From NCBI GenBank assembly GCA_021613535.1, contig CP075492.1, forward strand, positions 13,268,001 to 13,332,000: DNA of 64,000 nucleotides. Direction: 5' to 3'. Source of the DNA: Adineta vaga. Taxonomy: Eukaryota > Rotifera. Below are positions 49,608-61,192 of this stretch, piece after piece. The notes under the pieces were generated by a model. That model did not search any database and was not told where the DNA came from. It saw nothing but the letters and a program-made list of their open reading frames with translations. Positions within the stretch are counted from its first letter, which is position 1, and each line of letters begins with the position of its first letter. The translations under genes and the position numbers were made by a program.

Positions 49608-50638
49608 TTAAACCGATTTATTTCTTTCTGCCCATATACGATTTACATACTTATCAATTTGTTTCGTCGTCGGTAATCTACCCATGGTAGTTAATATATT
49701 CACAAAATATTCAATTTTAATCTCTTGTTTTTCTAATGTCTGTTCTGTATGAAGTTTTTCTTCTTCTAAAATAACTTTTGCTTCTTGAATTTTTCTAATT
49801 AGTAAGCGATTTTTCAATGTTATCGAATGTGCAACAGCATGAATTGCTCGAACAATTTTCCATAAACGTAAAATAACAATTGCAGCCGCTGCACGTCCAG
49901 CTCTACCGATATTTCCATAATGAAAATATAATTCCATAATAAAAGATGCACATACAATTAGACCATCAAGTAAATACAATGGATTTTTAAAGTATTTCCA
50001 ACCAAATGCATAGAACGATATGAAAACTTCGAGAACAAATAAACTTAATAATAAAACAGAAAAATAGAACAGAAATAGATCAGCACGAACTAAACTCGGC
50101 GAATGTTCAAGTAAACATGAATCACGTTGTTCAGTTGTGTTGTACTGTTCCATTTCGTCATCAGTTAAACATGGTGAAGATAATTGTGCTAAGAAAAAAA
50201 GTATAGAAGATAAAGAAAACTATTCATCATTTATCACTTACCGAGAACTAAATCGATGAGAACAATAATAAGATCTGTAACAACTAATAAAATAATGATA
50301 TAATGAAATGGTGGCTGTTGAAGATGATGTAGTAAACGTCGACGAAATAATCGTAAAGGATTCCATGAAGTTGTTGCCGTTAATTGTTCATCTTTAGAAG
50401 CGACTTCTTGTTCAATAATAGCAATTGATTTAAGTTCATTGATAATATTATCTAATTTTATTTCTCCTTGTGATGTTCGAGGTAAAATACGACGATTGAT
50501 TGCTTTCAATTTAGCCCATTTACTTGCTTTTATAGATGTAATTTCATTTTCATCCGTGCTAAGTACATCTTCGACATGTACCGATGGATTAACAAGTGAT
50601 GTTGGAGTAATGTAAATATCCGGTTCGTCAAGTATCAT
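49608..50638 (-). CDS. HVCN1: Voltage-gated proton channel Hv1
   Basis: Two exons (50638 to about 50243, about 50190 to 49608). A charged N-terminus leads to four membrane helices and a C-terminal coiled coil. S1 HYIIILLVVTDLIIVLIDL carries the aspartate of the proton selectivity filter; S3 has LLDGLIVCASFIMEL; S4 has AAIVILRLWKIVRAIHAV, the RxWRxxR-type sensor of Hv1 with Lys at the second position. The coiled coil (IRKIQEAKVILEEEKLHTEQ) dimerises the channel. It conducts H+ outward in response to voltage and pH difference. The S1-S2 loop (SSPCLTDDEMEQYNTTEQRDSCLLE) contains two cysteines. An acceptor-like CAATTTCTAG lies 4 nt before the ATG, suggesting a leader exon or trans-splicing. Confidence 0.9.
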
Positions 50639-52030
50639 ATGCTAGAAATTGAATAAGAAGAAATTTAGTGCCATATGATGACTCATTTCGTAGGCTACTG
50701 AATAATTTCTTAAGTTACAATGAAAACTATAATTTCAAGAATAGAATGATTTCCTTGATTTTTAACATTCTATTTTAATTTTAGAAACAAGTATTCCCGT
50801 AGACTATATTTATTCACGAGGATTGTATTCAACAATACACAGTTATTCGCATTTACTTGTACTTGTCTTCTTCATTGTAGACATACATTTTAAATAACGA
50901 CTCGTTCTCAATATACCAGATGACTCCAGTAAACTATTCCAAGATATGAAAACAATAGCAAGAACAATCAGTCATCTTTATAGATTCAGTAAACAGCTGT
51001 AATACTATTACCGTTAGTAACGATCTGCTATATTGAATAAGAATGTTTGTTAGATTCTCTCCAACATACTCACCGATATTATCTATGTAATCTTTTCTCA
51101 TATGAAAACTAAAGAAGAAAAAAAAACACGAAGAAATGTGATATAACAAATATCAAAGCTCATTATATTGAATTGAGTCTGTTTTTTAATGATCTGTAAA
51201 TAGACAAATTTTCATTTCTATCTACCAGATCTAGAAAAACATCTACACGACAACGAACGATATACATATTGATCTCGTTAAATAAATTCACAGAAGAAGA
51301 GTATACAAGGACATTTGAAATAAATAGAATACTGATTTATAACATTTATTGAAACTCACTTGTTCTTATTTTCACTCTTTAGCATTTCTATTAACTATAG
51401 TTTGTTTGTTGAAACAAACTTTTTTTTTCTTCTTTTGTTAGTTACGGTCTCTCTTCTAACATCCATTGTCGGAAGGGTGTTTTCTTCTTTTTCTTTTTGA
51501 AAAAACAGACGCATAATATTTTTATATTCATTTAAGAAAAAAGAAAAAGGAAATCTTGTTGAAAAAGAATTTAATTAAACTTGAGTCATATCTTTCTATC
51601 TGAAAGAAGTAAAAAAATTAGCTATCAAAGTGAAATTTTCAACATGGTAAGGCAACAATTGGATACGTCTGAATAATATTCTTGTTATATTACTTAAAGT
51701 ATATAGACATACAAGATGATAGTTAATGATTCTATTGTTTTGATATTATTTCAATTAAAACGAAAAGCAAAGAAGTGTTATTCTTTTCCTTTTCTTCAAT
51801 CACACACATCTCGCCATTTTATTGAATGTATATATTTTCACTGTCGATACAGTTGCATTCCATTTCATATCTAAAGCGTAAAAGCTCGAAGAATAGAAAG
51901 AGAGAAAAAGATAAAAAAAGAAACAGTTTCGTTATATGAGCACGAAGGTCGACGCCCGGCATGTTTGTACGTACATTGTGTGTTCGATTCGTTTTGACAT
52001 TCTCTTTTCATTCTCCCGTTTTTCAATCGA
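50639..52030. other. Intergenic between divergent genes, no gene seen
   Basis: About 1.4 kb, AT-rich, between HVCN1 (-) and the tandem family (+). Pyrimidine-rich tracts near 51410-51500, no conserved protein, no tRNA A/B box pair. Confidence 0.5.
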
Positions 52031-53340
52031 ATGATGGAAGTGTTCAACCTCGATCAACAAAAACAAATCTATCCTCTCGTTGATATTATTTCAGAAAATT
52101 CACAACAATGTAAGTAATTTTATTGTTTTTTTTCATTTGTATTCGTTCTTTTCTTAGTTAATCCAGATATTGATTATGATTGTTTACAAAAATATGGTGA
52201 AAATAATACACATTTTACAATGGCTTTGATTCTAAAAAGTAGAGAAGATGAAGAAGAAGTAGCTGTTGGTTATAATTGTATTTATCGATATGATAAACAT
52301 CGTGTAAAACTTGAATATACATTTGATATTCGACGTTGGAAAACTATTCCCGAAGAACTATCGAGTATTCTATTGAATGATATTCAATCTTTAACTCTTG
52401 ATGAACAAATTCAAACGATTATTAAACGATTAGATCAACAATTTTTTGGTTCGAATAAATGATATATAAAAAAAAGATTTTTATATAAGAAAAGTCTCTT
52501 TGTAGATTTAGAACAACATCAATATCAAACCAAAATCTCTGTACCTCCAGCATATCGAGAAGAACATATTGAACTATCAACATTAGCAATTCCTGAAGAT
52601 GATGAAAGTCAAAAATATACGAAAGATGTAGTTGATTATGGTTTGCACACATTAGTAACTGGTCAACGTTCCAAGTTTAGTGGTCTTCCACCACCACCAG
52701 TTGCACCACGTCGTAGTCGACAAAATAGTGCCTGTAGTACACAAAGTAGTGTTCGATATGCTGTGTAAGCTATATATCATTCTTTATTTATTTCATGTAA
52801 TATTCTTGTTATTTGATAGATTCACTCCACCATCACCTTTACCAACAGCACCTGTTCGTCGACGACGTGTTATAGAATCTATTCATCTACATGTTGAGCG
52901 AAAGTAAAAGCAATATCTTGTTTGAACTAATTTTATTTGTCTATCTATTTCAATAATAGAAAAAAGACATTTGAGAAGATAGTCGATGCAATGAGAAGAA
53001 CAGAATCTGTTACAATGTATGATTTGGGTATGGAATTTCTTCGTGTTTATGATGGACGATTTAATTACCATGCAGGACATGTAGTAAGTAATTGTTGATA
53101 TTGAATAAAATACAGTGCTTATATTTGATATTATCTAGTTTGTCATGTCGTATCGGAAAAAGACATGGTATTTAACGATTGATAAGATCACATGTAAGTT
53201 AATAATAGAACGAAGAAATCATTTATTTATACACCACCAATCTTTTTTTTGTAGGTGTTGATTGTGCAGTTGGTGAGGTTGGACCACGATCGGTATTGAT
53301 TCTTGATTATAAACACAAATATACGAGTGTACATGTTTAA
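52031..53340 (+). CDS. Unknown protein, copy A of a tandem pair
   Basis: Family not recognised. About seven short exons. N-terminus MMEVFNLDQQKQIYPLVDII; then DYDCLQKYGENNTHFTMAL, a beta-rich part YNCIYRYDKHRVKLEYTFDI and LTLDEQIQTIIKRLDQQFF. The middle is Pro-rich (GLPPPPVAPRRSRQNSACS, PPSPLPTAPVRRRR), and the C-terminal domain has VIESIHLHVERKKKTF, VTMYDLGMEFLRVYDGRF, HVFVMSYRKKTWYLTI and SVLILDYKHKYTSVHV. The paralogue B (53930-55193) shares the N-terminal and C-terminal blocks and exon borders (for example a phase-1 border before DLEQHQ/ETDQAN), so this is a recent-to-moderate tandem duplication. The proline-rich middle contains PxxPxR-like SH3-binding patterns. No signal peptide or membrane helix is seen, so it is probably cytosolic. 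Introns join in frame without stops. Confidence 0.65.
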
Positions 53341-53929
53341 TTTATCGTATACATATATGGTCAATACGGTTCGAAATGAAGTTTCGTGTCTTTTTCTTTG
53401 TTTTGTGTTCATTAATAGAATTTAATCTCTTGTTTGGTTTCTATGTATAAAATATTAATAAAGCGATAGTATTCTTCTTTTGTCTCTTCAAATAAATTCA
53501 AATAATTCAAGAATAACTATAGACTACTTGATTTTATGTATGGTATTCATTTTCTCTCTATTTACTTGTATTATTTACTACACTATTTGATAGATTTCAC
53601 TCATTGCTTTGACCGATTCATTGAAAACTTTTCGAACATAAATTTACTGATCATTAACTGCATATCAAAGAATGTTCTATCTGTTGGTATATGATAAATT
53701 TTCCAAAGTATTCTTTTTGGCAACTAATATCCATCTGACCTATCGAAGAATATGAATACTATAGCTACTGTTGCTAATGGAACAGAGAAGAATGAAAAAC
53801 AAAGATAGAATGCTAGATTGATTATATCGATCATGTTGGCTGACGGGTATACATGCACGGAGAAGTGTTCTATATAGATGCAACAATGAGTTCGAAATTT
53901 CATTTATTGATCTATTGTAAGTCCTGGAA
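53341..53929. other. Spacer between the tandem copies, no gene seen
   Basis: About 590 bp without coding signal. Contains the end-processing region of copy A (AATAAA at about 53457) and presumably the promoter of copy B. Confidence 0.5.
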
Positions 53930-55193
53930 ATGATGACACATGTATGTAATGTTAGAGTCAATGAAAAAGAAGATGCAATGGATTATGTGGAACGTTTATT
54001 TAAAGAAATATCGGTACAAGGTAGATATTTTGTTTTCTTATAGAATTTATTCAACAAATTATTACTATTTAAATATAGATCAAGAACCCATTGATTATCA
54101 ATGTTTACAGAAATACAAGAAAACCAATAAACATTTCAATATGACAATGATTATTGAAGAAGGACTGCATGTGGCTTATCAATGTGCATATCATTATAAA
54201 ACACATGAAATTAAACTCAATTATGATTTAGTGACTGAAACATGGGAAATAGAATCAGATAAATATGAAATGGAGAAAACAACATATTTAAATACAATAT
54301 TAATTGATCTTGAATATCTTCAACAACACGATAATTTAACACTAGATCAACAAATTCAATTTATTATTAAAGAATTTGATTGTTATTTCCTTGGTAGGAT
54401 TTTCTCAGTTAGAACGTCGAAATTTGAAATGAAAGATATATTTAGGTTTTACAGATTCCTAATTTTGTTACATAAGTATGGCATTGTTATTTAATATCTT
54501 TTGTTTATGATAGAAACGGATCAGGCAAACTCAGTCAAACAAAAGAATGCCATAGATCTTCATCGAACATTGAGTTGTATTTGTCCACCACCCATTCTAC
54601 CAGTTATAGTCAGCGAAATACTTCGTAAGTTAATTGATTCATTATATCGAATGTATATTTTCCTTTTTGAAGAGTTGTTCCATCATCATTCGAATTAGTG
54701 CCTATCCGACAGCGACGTGTTATTGAGACAGTTTTATTACATGTTGAAAAGAAGTACGAAGATGAAAATAATATGATATCTGTATTTATATTTTTGCTGT
54801 TGTAGAAAATCAACATTTAGCCGATTGATTAATACATTAAAAAGAACAGAACCGATAACAATGTTTGATTTAGGCTTAGAATTTTTACGTATATATAATG
54901 GAAAATTTATTTATCAAGAAGGACATAAAGTATGTAATATCTTCTTTTTCCCATCGATTGAAATCAGATATCTATGGGTACATTGTTGATTTAGTTTGTC
55001 TTGATTTTTCGAAAAAAGACCTGGTACTTAACAATTGAACAAATCAAATGTAAGTTTTCATTTAAAGATTGGTAGATTCTTTTGTTCAGACAATTTTATG
55101 TATATAGATATTCATTGTTCGATGAATGAAAATGGACCAAAATCCATATTGATCCTTCATTACAAAGGTCAATATACAAATGTACATGTTTAA
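53930..55193 (+). CDS. Unknown protein, copy B of a tandem pair
   Basis: Paralogue of copy A. Exon 1 gives MMTHVCNVRVNEKEDAMDYV and ends with donor GTAGAT at 54022. Then DYQCLQKYKKTNKHFNMTM, a YQCAYHYKTHEIKLNYDL block matching copy A, and LTLDQQIQFIIKEFDCYF. The Pro-rich middle is shorter (ICPPPILPVIVS) and lacks the Arg-Ser segment of copy A. The C-terminal domain is well kept: RRVIETVLLHVEKKKSTF, ITMFDLGLEFLRIYNGKF, HKFVLIFRKKTWYLTI and SILILHYKGQYTNVHV, ending TAA 55191-55193. Conservation is strongest in the two domains and weak in the linker, which suggests selection on folded parts. The N-terminal exon differs from that of copy A, so the starts may have evolved separately. Function unknown. 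Confidence 0.62.
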
Positions 55194-57015
55194 TATATGA
55201 ATAGTTCTTGTTTTTTCTGTGTTTAAATATTTACTTCAACTTATATTTTGAATTTCTACTAGAAATAAAAAGAATTCTACAGTCTAATTTACTGATTCCA
55301 ATTGATCAATCTATTTTCTAGTTTAAGTAATATGAACAAGTCGAAAAGAAATGTATGCTCTTCAATTATATCAAGAAACTGAATAATGAGTGTGCAAACT
55401 TCAGATTATTTTCTAGCGATATATGATTGTGTCATCCTTTTCTTTTTAGTCTTACAATGCAAAGCGGAGAATGTTTTAAAATATTAAGATTGTTTCAACG
55501 TACCATTTCGAATGTATGTTACGGATGATATTCATACATAAGGTTTTTGATACCGAAATAATTGAGTCTTCGATTTATTGTGATAGAATTAAATTTGATT
55601 CATATCCGACCTTCAGTAAGCAACATATACTGTGATAATGTCATTTAATACTACCGAAAAGGCGGTTTTCATCATTTTCGCTAATAACGTTTTATGAATA
55701 AAGTGTGCCGTTTATTTCATACACACTATGCAACTAATTGTTTCGATCTTGCTGTTGGTTGACTATAAAAGGAGAGATTGCAACTTTTTCCATTGATGGT
55801 GTACCATTAGAACAAAACACTAATGCTTTTTCGTGATTACTATAATATATGTGGTCATACAAGGAATCGTTCACTGTTGTTTTTTCGTGTGTACCTTGAA
55901 ACTAATACATCTTCCGAAATAAACTTAATCTACTAATGCATAATGTATCCTTTGAATCAGTTCACTCATCGTCATCTAAAATATTTTATACAAACTACTA
56001 TATTAATATTGTGTTGAAACAAAGCCCTTTAGGATGATATTGCAACGAGAGATGAGAGCATCGCTTAATAACTATGGTATTGAAATGTGTACGATGTAAA
56101 TATTGATGGTAGATAAATATTTGCGATGTTTGTCAAATGATTTACGTTTCAGCTATTTAGAGAATCACTTCCATTGTTTTATTAAAAGGTCATATGCTTT
56201 AAATTCTCGTATAATTATTTCTTCTCTTTGTTAAATTTACAGATATGTAATATATATTGTTTCGATTAATGTACTGTTTCGTTCGTTCGTTTCTTTTATA
56301 AAGTCTGTCAAATATATTTAAATTGATAAACCGTCAATTTTTCTCGTTTTTTGCTTTTCATCCTAATTCTATATACATTTTTGAAGTTTTTCAACATCTG
56401 TGATAAAATCATCAATGTCATAGCATTGTCTTACAATAAAATGTACTCAAAAACCTTTCTTTCTTCGTCTAAATTATTTCTATCCCAAGAACATAACCTT
56501 ACTGTCACTCAATTACAAATAATATACTTCTCGTACGTAATTGTACTATTTTGGCAGAGAACAAGTAGAGTACCGAAGACGACAAGAATAGACAAAATAT
56601 AAATATCTTCATAAACATATTTTTCCATCAGCACTTGTATTTCTATGGCAACATTAATATAAATGATTGAATATTTCATTAAACCGTTGTTAGTCCGTGC
56701 CTTTTATTTCTCTTTCCATCGCACATTACACTTAATAATAGAATTTTATTGATTGTGCAAAAAAGTAATTAATTAAAACCTGAACATCCAATATTACACA
56801 TTTGGATTAGGAGAAAAACGTTCAAAATAGTTCTTTTTAAAAAATTGAATCGATTCTATTAAACAAATTTCAAGTGACAATATTCGAAACTTTCCTTTCT
56901 TTGTAAAAGATTTTCAATAAGGTAACAAACAAAACTCTCTCTCTTGATTGAATAATAGAAAATAATGTACAGAGACATGAATCTATTTACAGAAAAAGAA
57001 GGAAAACGGTTAAGT
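55194..57015. other. Intergenic, no gene seen
   Basis: About 1.8 kb, the longest gene-free stretch here. Short open frames (for example 56351-56602) have no protein-like features. GTATCCTTT near 55945 resembles a U12 donor but has no partner branch site. No tRNA or tandem repeat was seen. Confidence 0.5.
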
Positions 57016-58138
57016 TCAAGAAATAATGCATGTAGATTTTGTTGTTGGATCTTTTGACGCCGTGTTCCCATTAGATTTCCGATTAAAACCATTTCGAGAC
57101 AATGACGATGATGATGTTGGAGCATTAGTTCCAGTTGGATGTACTTTTATTGGATTTTCTTCATTATTATTGTCTGTAGGATCAATATTATTCATCGATT
57201 GAATACTTTTTTCGAACATTTTCTTCACAGCCTATTAAACATTAATTATCTATAGATTTAGTTTCTTTAATGAAAGAAAATAAATTTTTTACCTCTATAT
57301 CCCTCGCTGATGCTTCGATAAAATGAACATTCCATGCACGAGCTAATGCACGGCCTTCCTCCGTTGAAACAACTCTAAATGATGCAATAGAATATTTTAA
57401 ATATTCAACGTCTTTTCAATATTTATATTAATCGTTTATAATTCATTGAGTAAAAATTTGCATTTTTTATTACATTTTTCTAGACTATTCTGTTTTTCAG
57501 ATTTCATGAGAGCTACTTCAAGAGAACAACTTGCACATTTTAATGTTCTTAATCAATCAATTAAATCTTACCGTTCATCTTTTCGATCGATTTTATTTCC
57601 AACTAGCACTAGTGGTATTCTAAAATTTGAAGAAGAGAAAAAAGAAATGATACATTCAATCATTTATGAAGTAACTATTTTCTTACCGAAGAACAGCACT
57701 CGTTGAAATAATTTTTTCGCGAATTTTTGATACCATTTCAAAGCTAAACATACGAAATCAATATGAAATGACAAAGAATAAAGTAAAATAAACAAACCTT
57801 TGACGATCATCAATCGCATAGACAAGAATATAAGCATCACTATTATCAAAATCACTATGATTTATTGTATATTGATCGGATCCAGCATTATCAACAATGA
57901 CTAAATCATATTGTTCACCTCCAATCACACATTGATGTTGAAGATCTAGTTAAATAAAAATAATATTTGTTTGTTTTTGTTATATAGAAGTTAGAAAAAA
58001 AAATGGATGTTTTTTCTTACTTGTTTTTATATTTGGATCATATTCATCATAAAATTGGCTGTAAACAAAATGATGAGCAATTGAAGATTTTCCCACACCG
58101 GGATATCCGAGTAAAGCTATTTGTCGATGTCGACGCAT
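57016..58138 (-). CDS. Ras-superfamily small GTPase, RHEB-like, with CAAX box
   Basis: Six short exons on -. MRRHRQIALLGYPGVGKSS gives the P-loop (G1), DEYDPNIKT the switch I region, VIVDNAGSDQY the DxxG motif, IPLVLVGNKIDRKDE the NKxD motif and HFIEASARD the SAK-like G5. The C-terminus ends CIIS, a farnesylation CAAX box, after a Ser/Asn-rich linker longer than in human RHEB. The run DNSDAYILVYAID and the GSDQY triad after the DxxG resemble RHEB more than Ras or Rap, but a divergent Ras-like assignment cannot be excluded. RHEB activates TORC1 on lysosomal membranes. The position equivalent to Ras Gly12 is Pro-Gly (GYPGVGKS). All exon junctions are in frame. Confidence 0.75.
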
Positions 58139-58337
58139 ATTTGTTTGTGTTTTGTTTTTTTTCTACAACAAAATATTCAATTATCACTTAAAATGAATTA
58201 AAACACCACACAACAATGTTCTCAATTTTTTTGTCGAATAAATATATATGAAATGAATTGTTTTGATTAGCAATTTATAACAGAAAGAAGCAATAAATGG
58301 AAAAAAAATCGAGATTCAAGAAAATCAACAGTTTGTT

Positions 58338-60778
58338 TTATAATTCATTACGAAATGAATAACGTTGACGATTTGGTGATAATCGAACGAAAACTGATTC
58401 AGGTGGTGATGTTGGATCATTCCCATGTTTCAAAAATTGATTGGCAGCATTTGCAGATGTATCAGGATTTGAACTTGACGATGTTTTTGGAATATGTTTA
58501 CTTTTTGAATCGCCACCTTCCTACAAATAGAAATGGATATCTTAAGAAAAATGAAGAAAAATGGAAATTTCCTAGTGATAGAACGTGGGAATAGCGGACG
58601 AATAGTTAAATAGTGATTCACACAATGGGATAAGCCCATTCTCAAGAACAGATGAATCAATGAGTTATCTCATATTTCGTAATAAGAAATTTAAAAAGAA
58701 AAACAAAATCTACCGCAACTGATGGAACAGTGGTTGTTGGTTGTTTTTGAGTTGGTGGTGGTGGATTATGAAAATCACGATGAAGTTTTTCCGAATGAAG
58801 ATCTTTCACAAATTGTAATAATTTTCCGTCTTTCCTGAAAGAAAAAGAATTCATTTAACGTTTTGCTTTTTCGCTTTCATTTGTAAAACTTACGATATTT
58901 CATTCATGTCCGGAAAGAGAAACATATGTTTAAAACTATCAATTGCTAGTAAAGGTAAATCAGCAAGTGATTTGCCTAAATGTTGAAGTGGATGAAGGAA
59001 TTGAGCACCATCTGCATGTAAACAATTAATACCAGCTATAGAAAAAAAAGAACGAAACATTCATCATTAAGAGAAAGTTTTGATAAAAAAACGAATATTT
59101 ACATCTTTCACCCATTAGTTGTTTGGCAACTTCACGTTCGAATGCAGCAACAGATTCATGATCATCCGCTTTATGAAATAGAATAAGAAATGGTAAACCT
59201 TCTTCTGTTAATTCTTCAGCATTGGCAAAAGTTATTTCACGAACTAATGGAATACATTTTTCACGAGACCATGTGGTTAATGATTCTTGTTCATTGATCG
59301 AACCAATATAATATGCTTCTTTTCATTTGAAGCTTGTGGTGAACGATAATAAACAACATCAGTCAACGGACGTTCATTCTTAAAATCATCTCTAAAAATA
59401 AACAAGATGATAAAAATAGATTGTGTCTCAGTATTTGTAAAATGAGAAGCGCGTATACAAGAAGACAACAGTTCTTTTCTCATAATTATGAGATAGTATG
59501 TATCTGATTTGGTAGGATATTAAATGATACTTGTTGACTATTTTTTTAGTAGAAAACGACAAGTAATTAACAGAATGTTTAACGAATTGGAACGAAGGCA
59601 AGGTGACCTCGATAGTTTATACTCATAAAAAAAATATTTGTATTATGAGTTAATAATATCGAAATAAAACTAACAAATATAGAAACACAGAATGTCCTTG
59701 GTATGTCTAGAGGAAGCTGTTTATAATAAATGTAAGAGAACTATTCTGTTATATACTTTGATTCTCTTGTTTCGTAATAATTATACAGAACTCGTCGACT
59801 TCTACCAAACATTGTAACCAATGTTTGCATAGGTAAAATGATTCTCACTGTATTTGATTATTTTGAATATATATTCTGTCAGATAAGTCATAAGAATTTC
59901 AATTTGTTTTGTCAAAATCACTTTTGTGCTTTTAGTTTAGAACGTACTTATTTGTTGAGGCCACGAAATTACATTCATCTCGTAATAAACTTGCAATTTT
60001 GATAAATGTTTTATAATTTTCCGAATTTTCATCATCAAAATGTCCAACAATATAACGTTTCTTTGTATCCAATGTAAATAAATCACTTGGAGATGACAAT
60101 TTTGTTATTGATGTTTCAACTTGTTTTCGAATAAAATCCATAAAAGGATCGACTTGTCTACAAAACAAACGATATCGATCAATCATTTTAAAAATACAAA
60201 AAAAAAGAAACACGTTTACCGTGCACCACGATATTCTCGTTTCGTCATGACACCATGTCGAAACAATTTTAATGTTGGATATTTATTCACATGATATTTA
60301 ACGGCAATAGCATTGTCAGAATCACAATCAACTTTTCCAATAGCAATAAGACCATGTTGCTAAAATTATTCATTATCAATAATTTTCTATTAGAAAAAAG
60401 TTTTTTTTTTTAAATATACCGGAAATTCTTTTGCTACTTTATCAGCTAATTCATTATAAATTGGATCAAGCATTTGACTAAATCGACACCAATTTGCATA
60501 AAAATTGATAAATACTACTTCATGTGACGCTAAACAAATAAAACATCTCGTGATTTTCTTTTCTTCATTTATCTTTTTTGAAAACTTACAAAGAACAGAA
60601 TCAATATTACTACTTGTTAATTGTATAGCACCACCATTCACATAAGTTAAATAAGAGAAAACCTAAGAGAAAGAAAAAAAAAACATGATTTCTATTTTTC
60701 TATTTAAACACAACAAAAGTCAAGTTTTTTCCTTACGAAAAAAAGAATTGATCTCGATTGTTTATTCCACATTGGCAT
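58338..60778 (-). CDS. ERP44: ERp44, thioredoxin-family ER chaperone
   Basis: About nine exons on -. A leader split by an intron (MPMWNKQSRSILFF / VFSYLTYVNGGA) acts as signal peptide. The first thioredoxin domain has VVFINFYANWCRFSQMLDPI with the CRFS active site (CxxS) that defines ERp44, then KYPTLKLFRHGVMTKREYRG. Later domains: KRYIVGHFDDENSENYKTF, KCIPLVREITFANAEELTEE, GLPFLILFHKADDHE and LLAIDSFKHMFLFPD. The C-terminal tail ends in RNEL, an RDEL-like retrieval signal. ERp44 retains client proteins between Golgi and ER by disulphide exchange. Near 59313-59330 the frame shifts by one base between QASNEK and YYIGSINEQESLTTW; the rest is intact, so this is either a sequence error or a fresh mutation. 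One intron (about 59395-59944) is long (about 550 nt). Confidence 0.85.
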
Positions 60779-61192
60779 TGCGGCTTAACAGGAGAACGAA
60801 TAACGAGTATTTCTATGATCTAAAACGAATGCTTTTATCTTAATTATTATTTATCGAAATCATAACGATAACGAATCGAATCAGTTGCTATTTCGTCGTA
60901 GACAAAAGAAAACAACAACGCTGGCAAAGTTCATCATCCAATAAATATAATGGCGCTAGTAGTCATCAAAATCAATTCGATTTCTCTTTTTATTTCAAAT
61001 TCTGAAATATTTTTAAAACAAATTTTTCAATTTCTAAAAATTTAAATCCAAATGCATTATCATCTTAATTTTCATAAAATAATGAAGTTATCAATGTCGG
61101 AACACAACCACAAGACATCTTCTCTTCTTCTCACATGTTCGATTACGATCAAATTTCGATATTCATCATCTAAAAGTTCTAGTCAAACAAAG

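Noticed and set aside
51966-51984. TGTTCGATTCG resembling a tRNA B box
   Set aside because: No A box at the right distance and no cloverleaf could be drawn by eye.
55943-55953. GTATCCTTT resembling a U12-type 5' splice site in the 55.2-57.0 kb gap
   Set aside because: No matching TTCCTTAAC-like branch site within normal range and no coding sequence on either side.
57446-57706. Plus-strand frame of 86 residues
   Set aside because: It is antisense to the RHEB-like exons carrying NKID, which explain the region.
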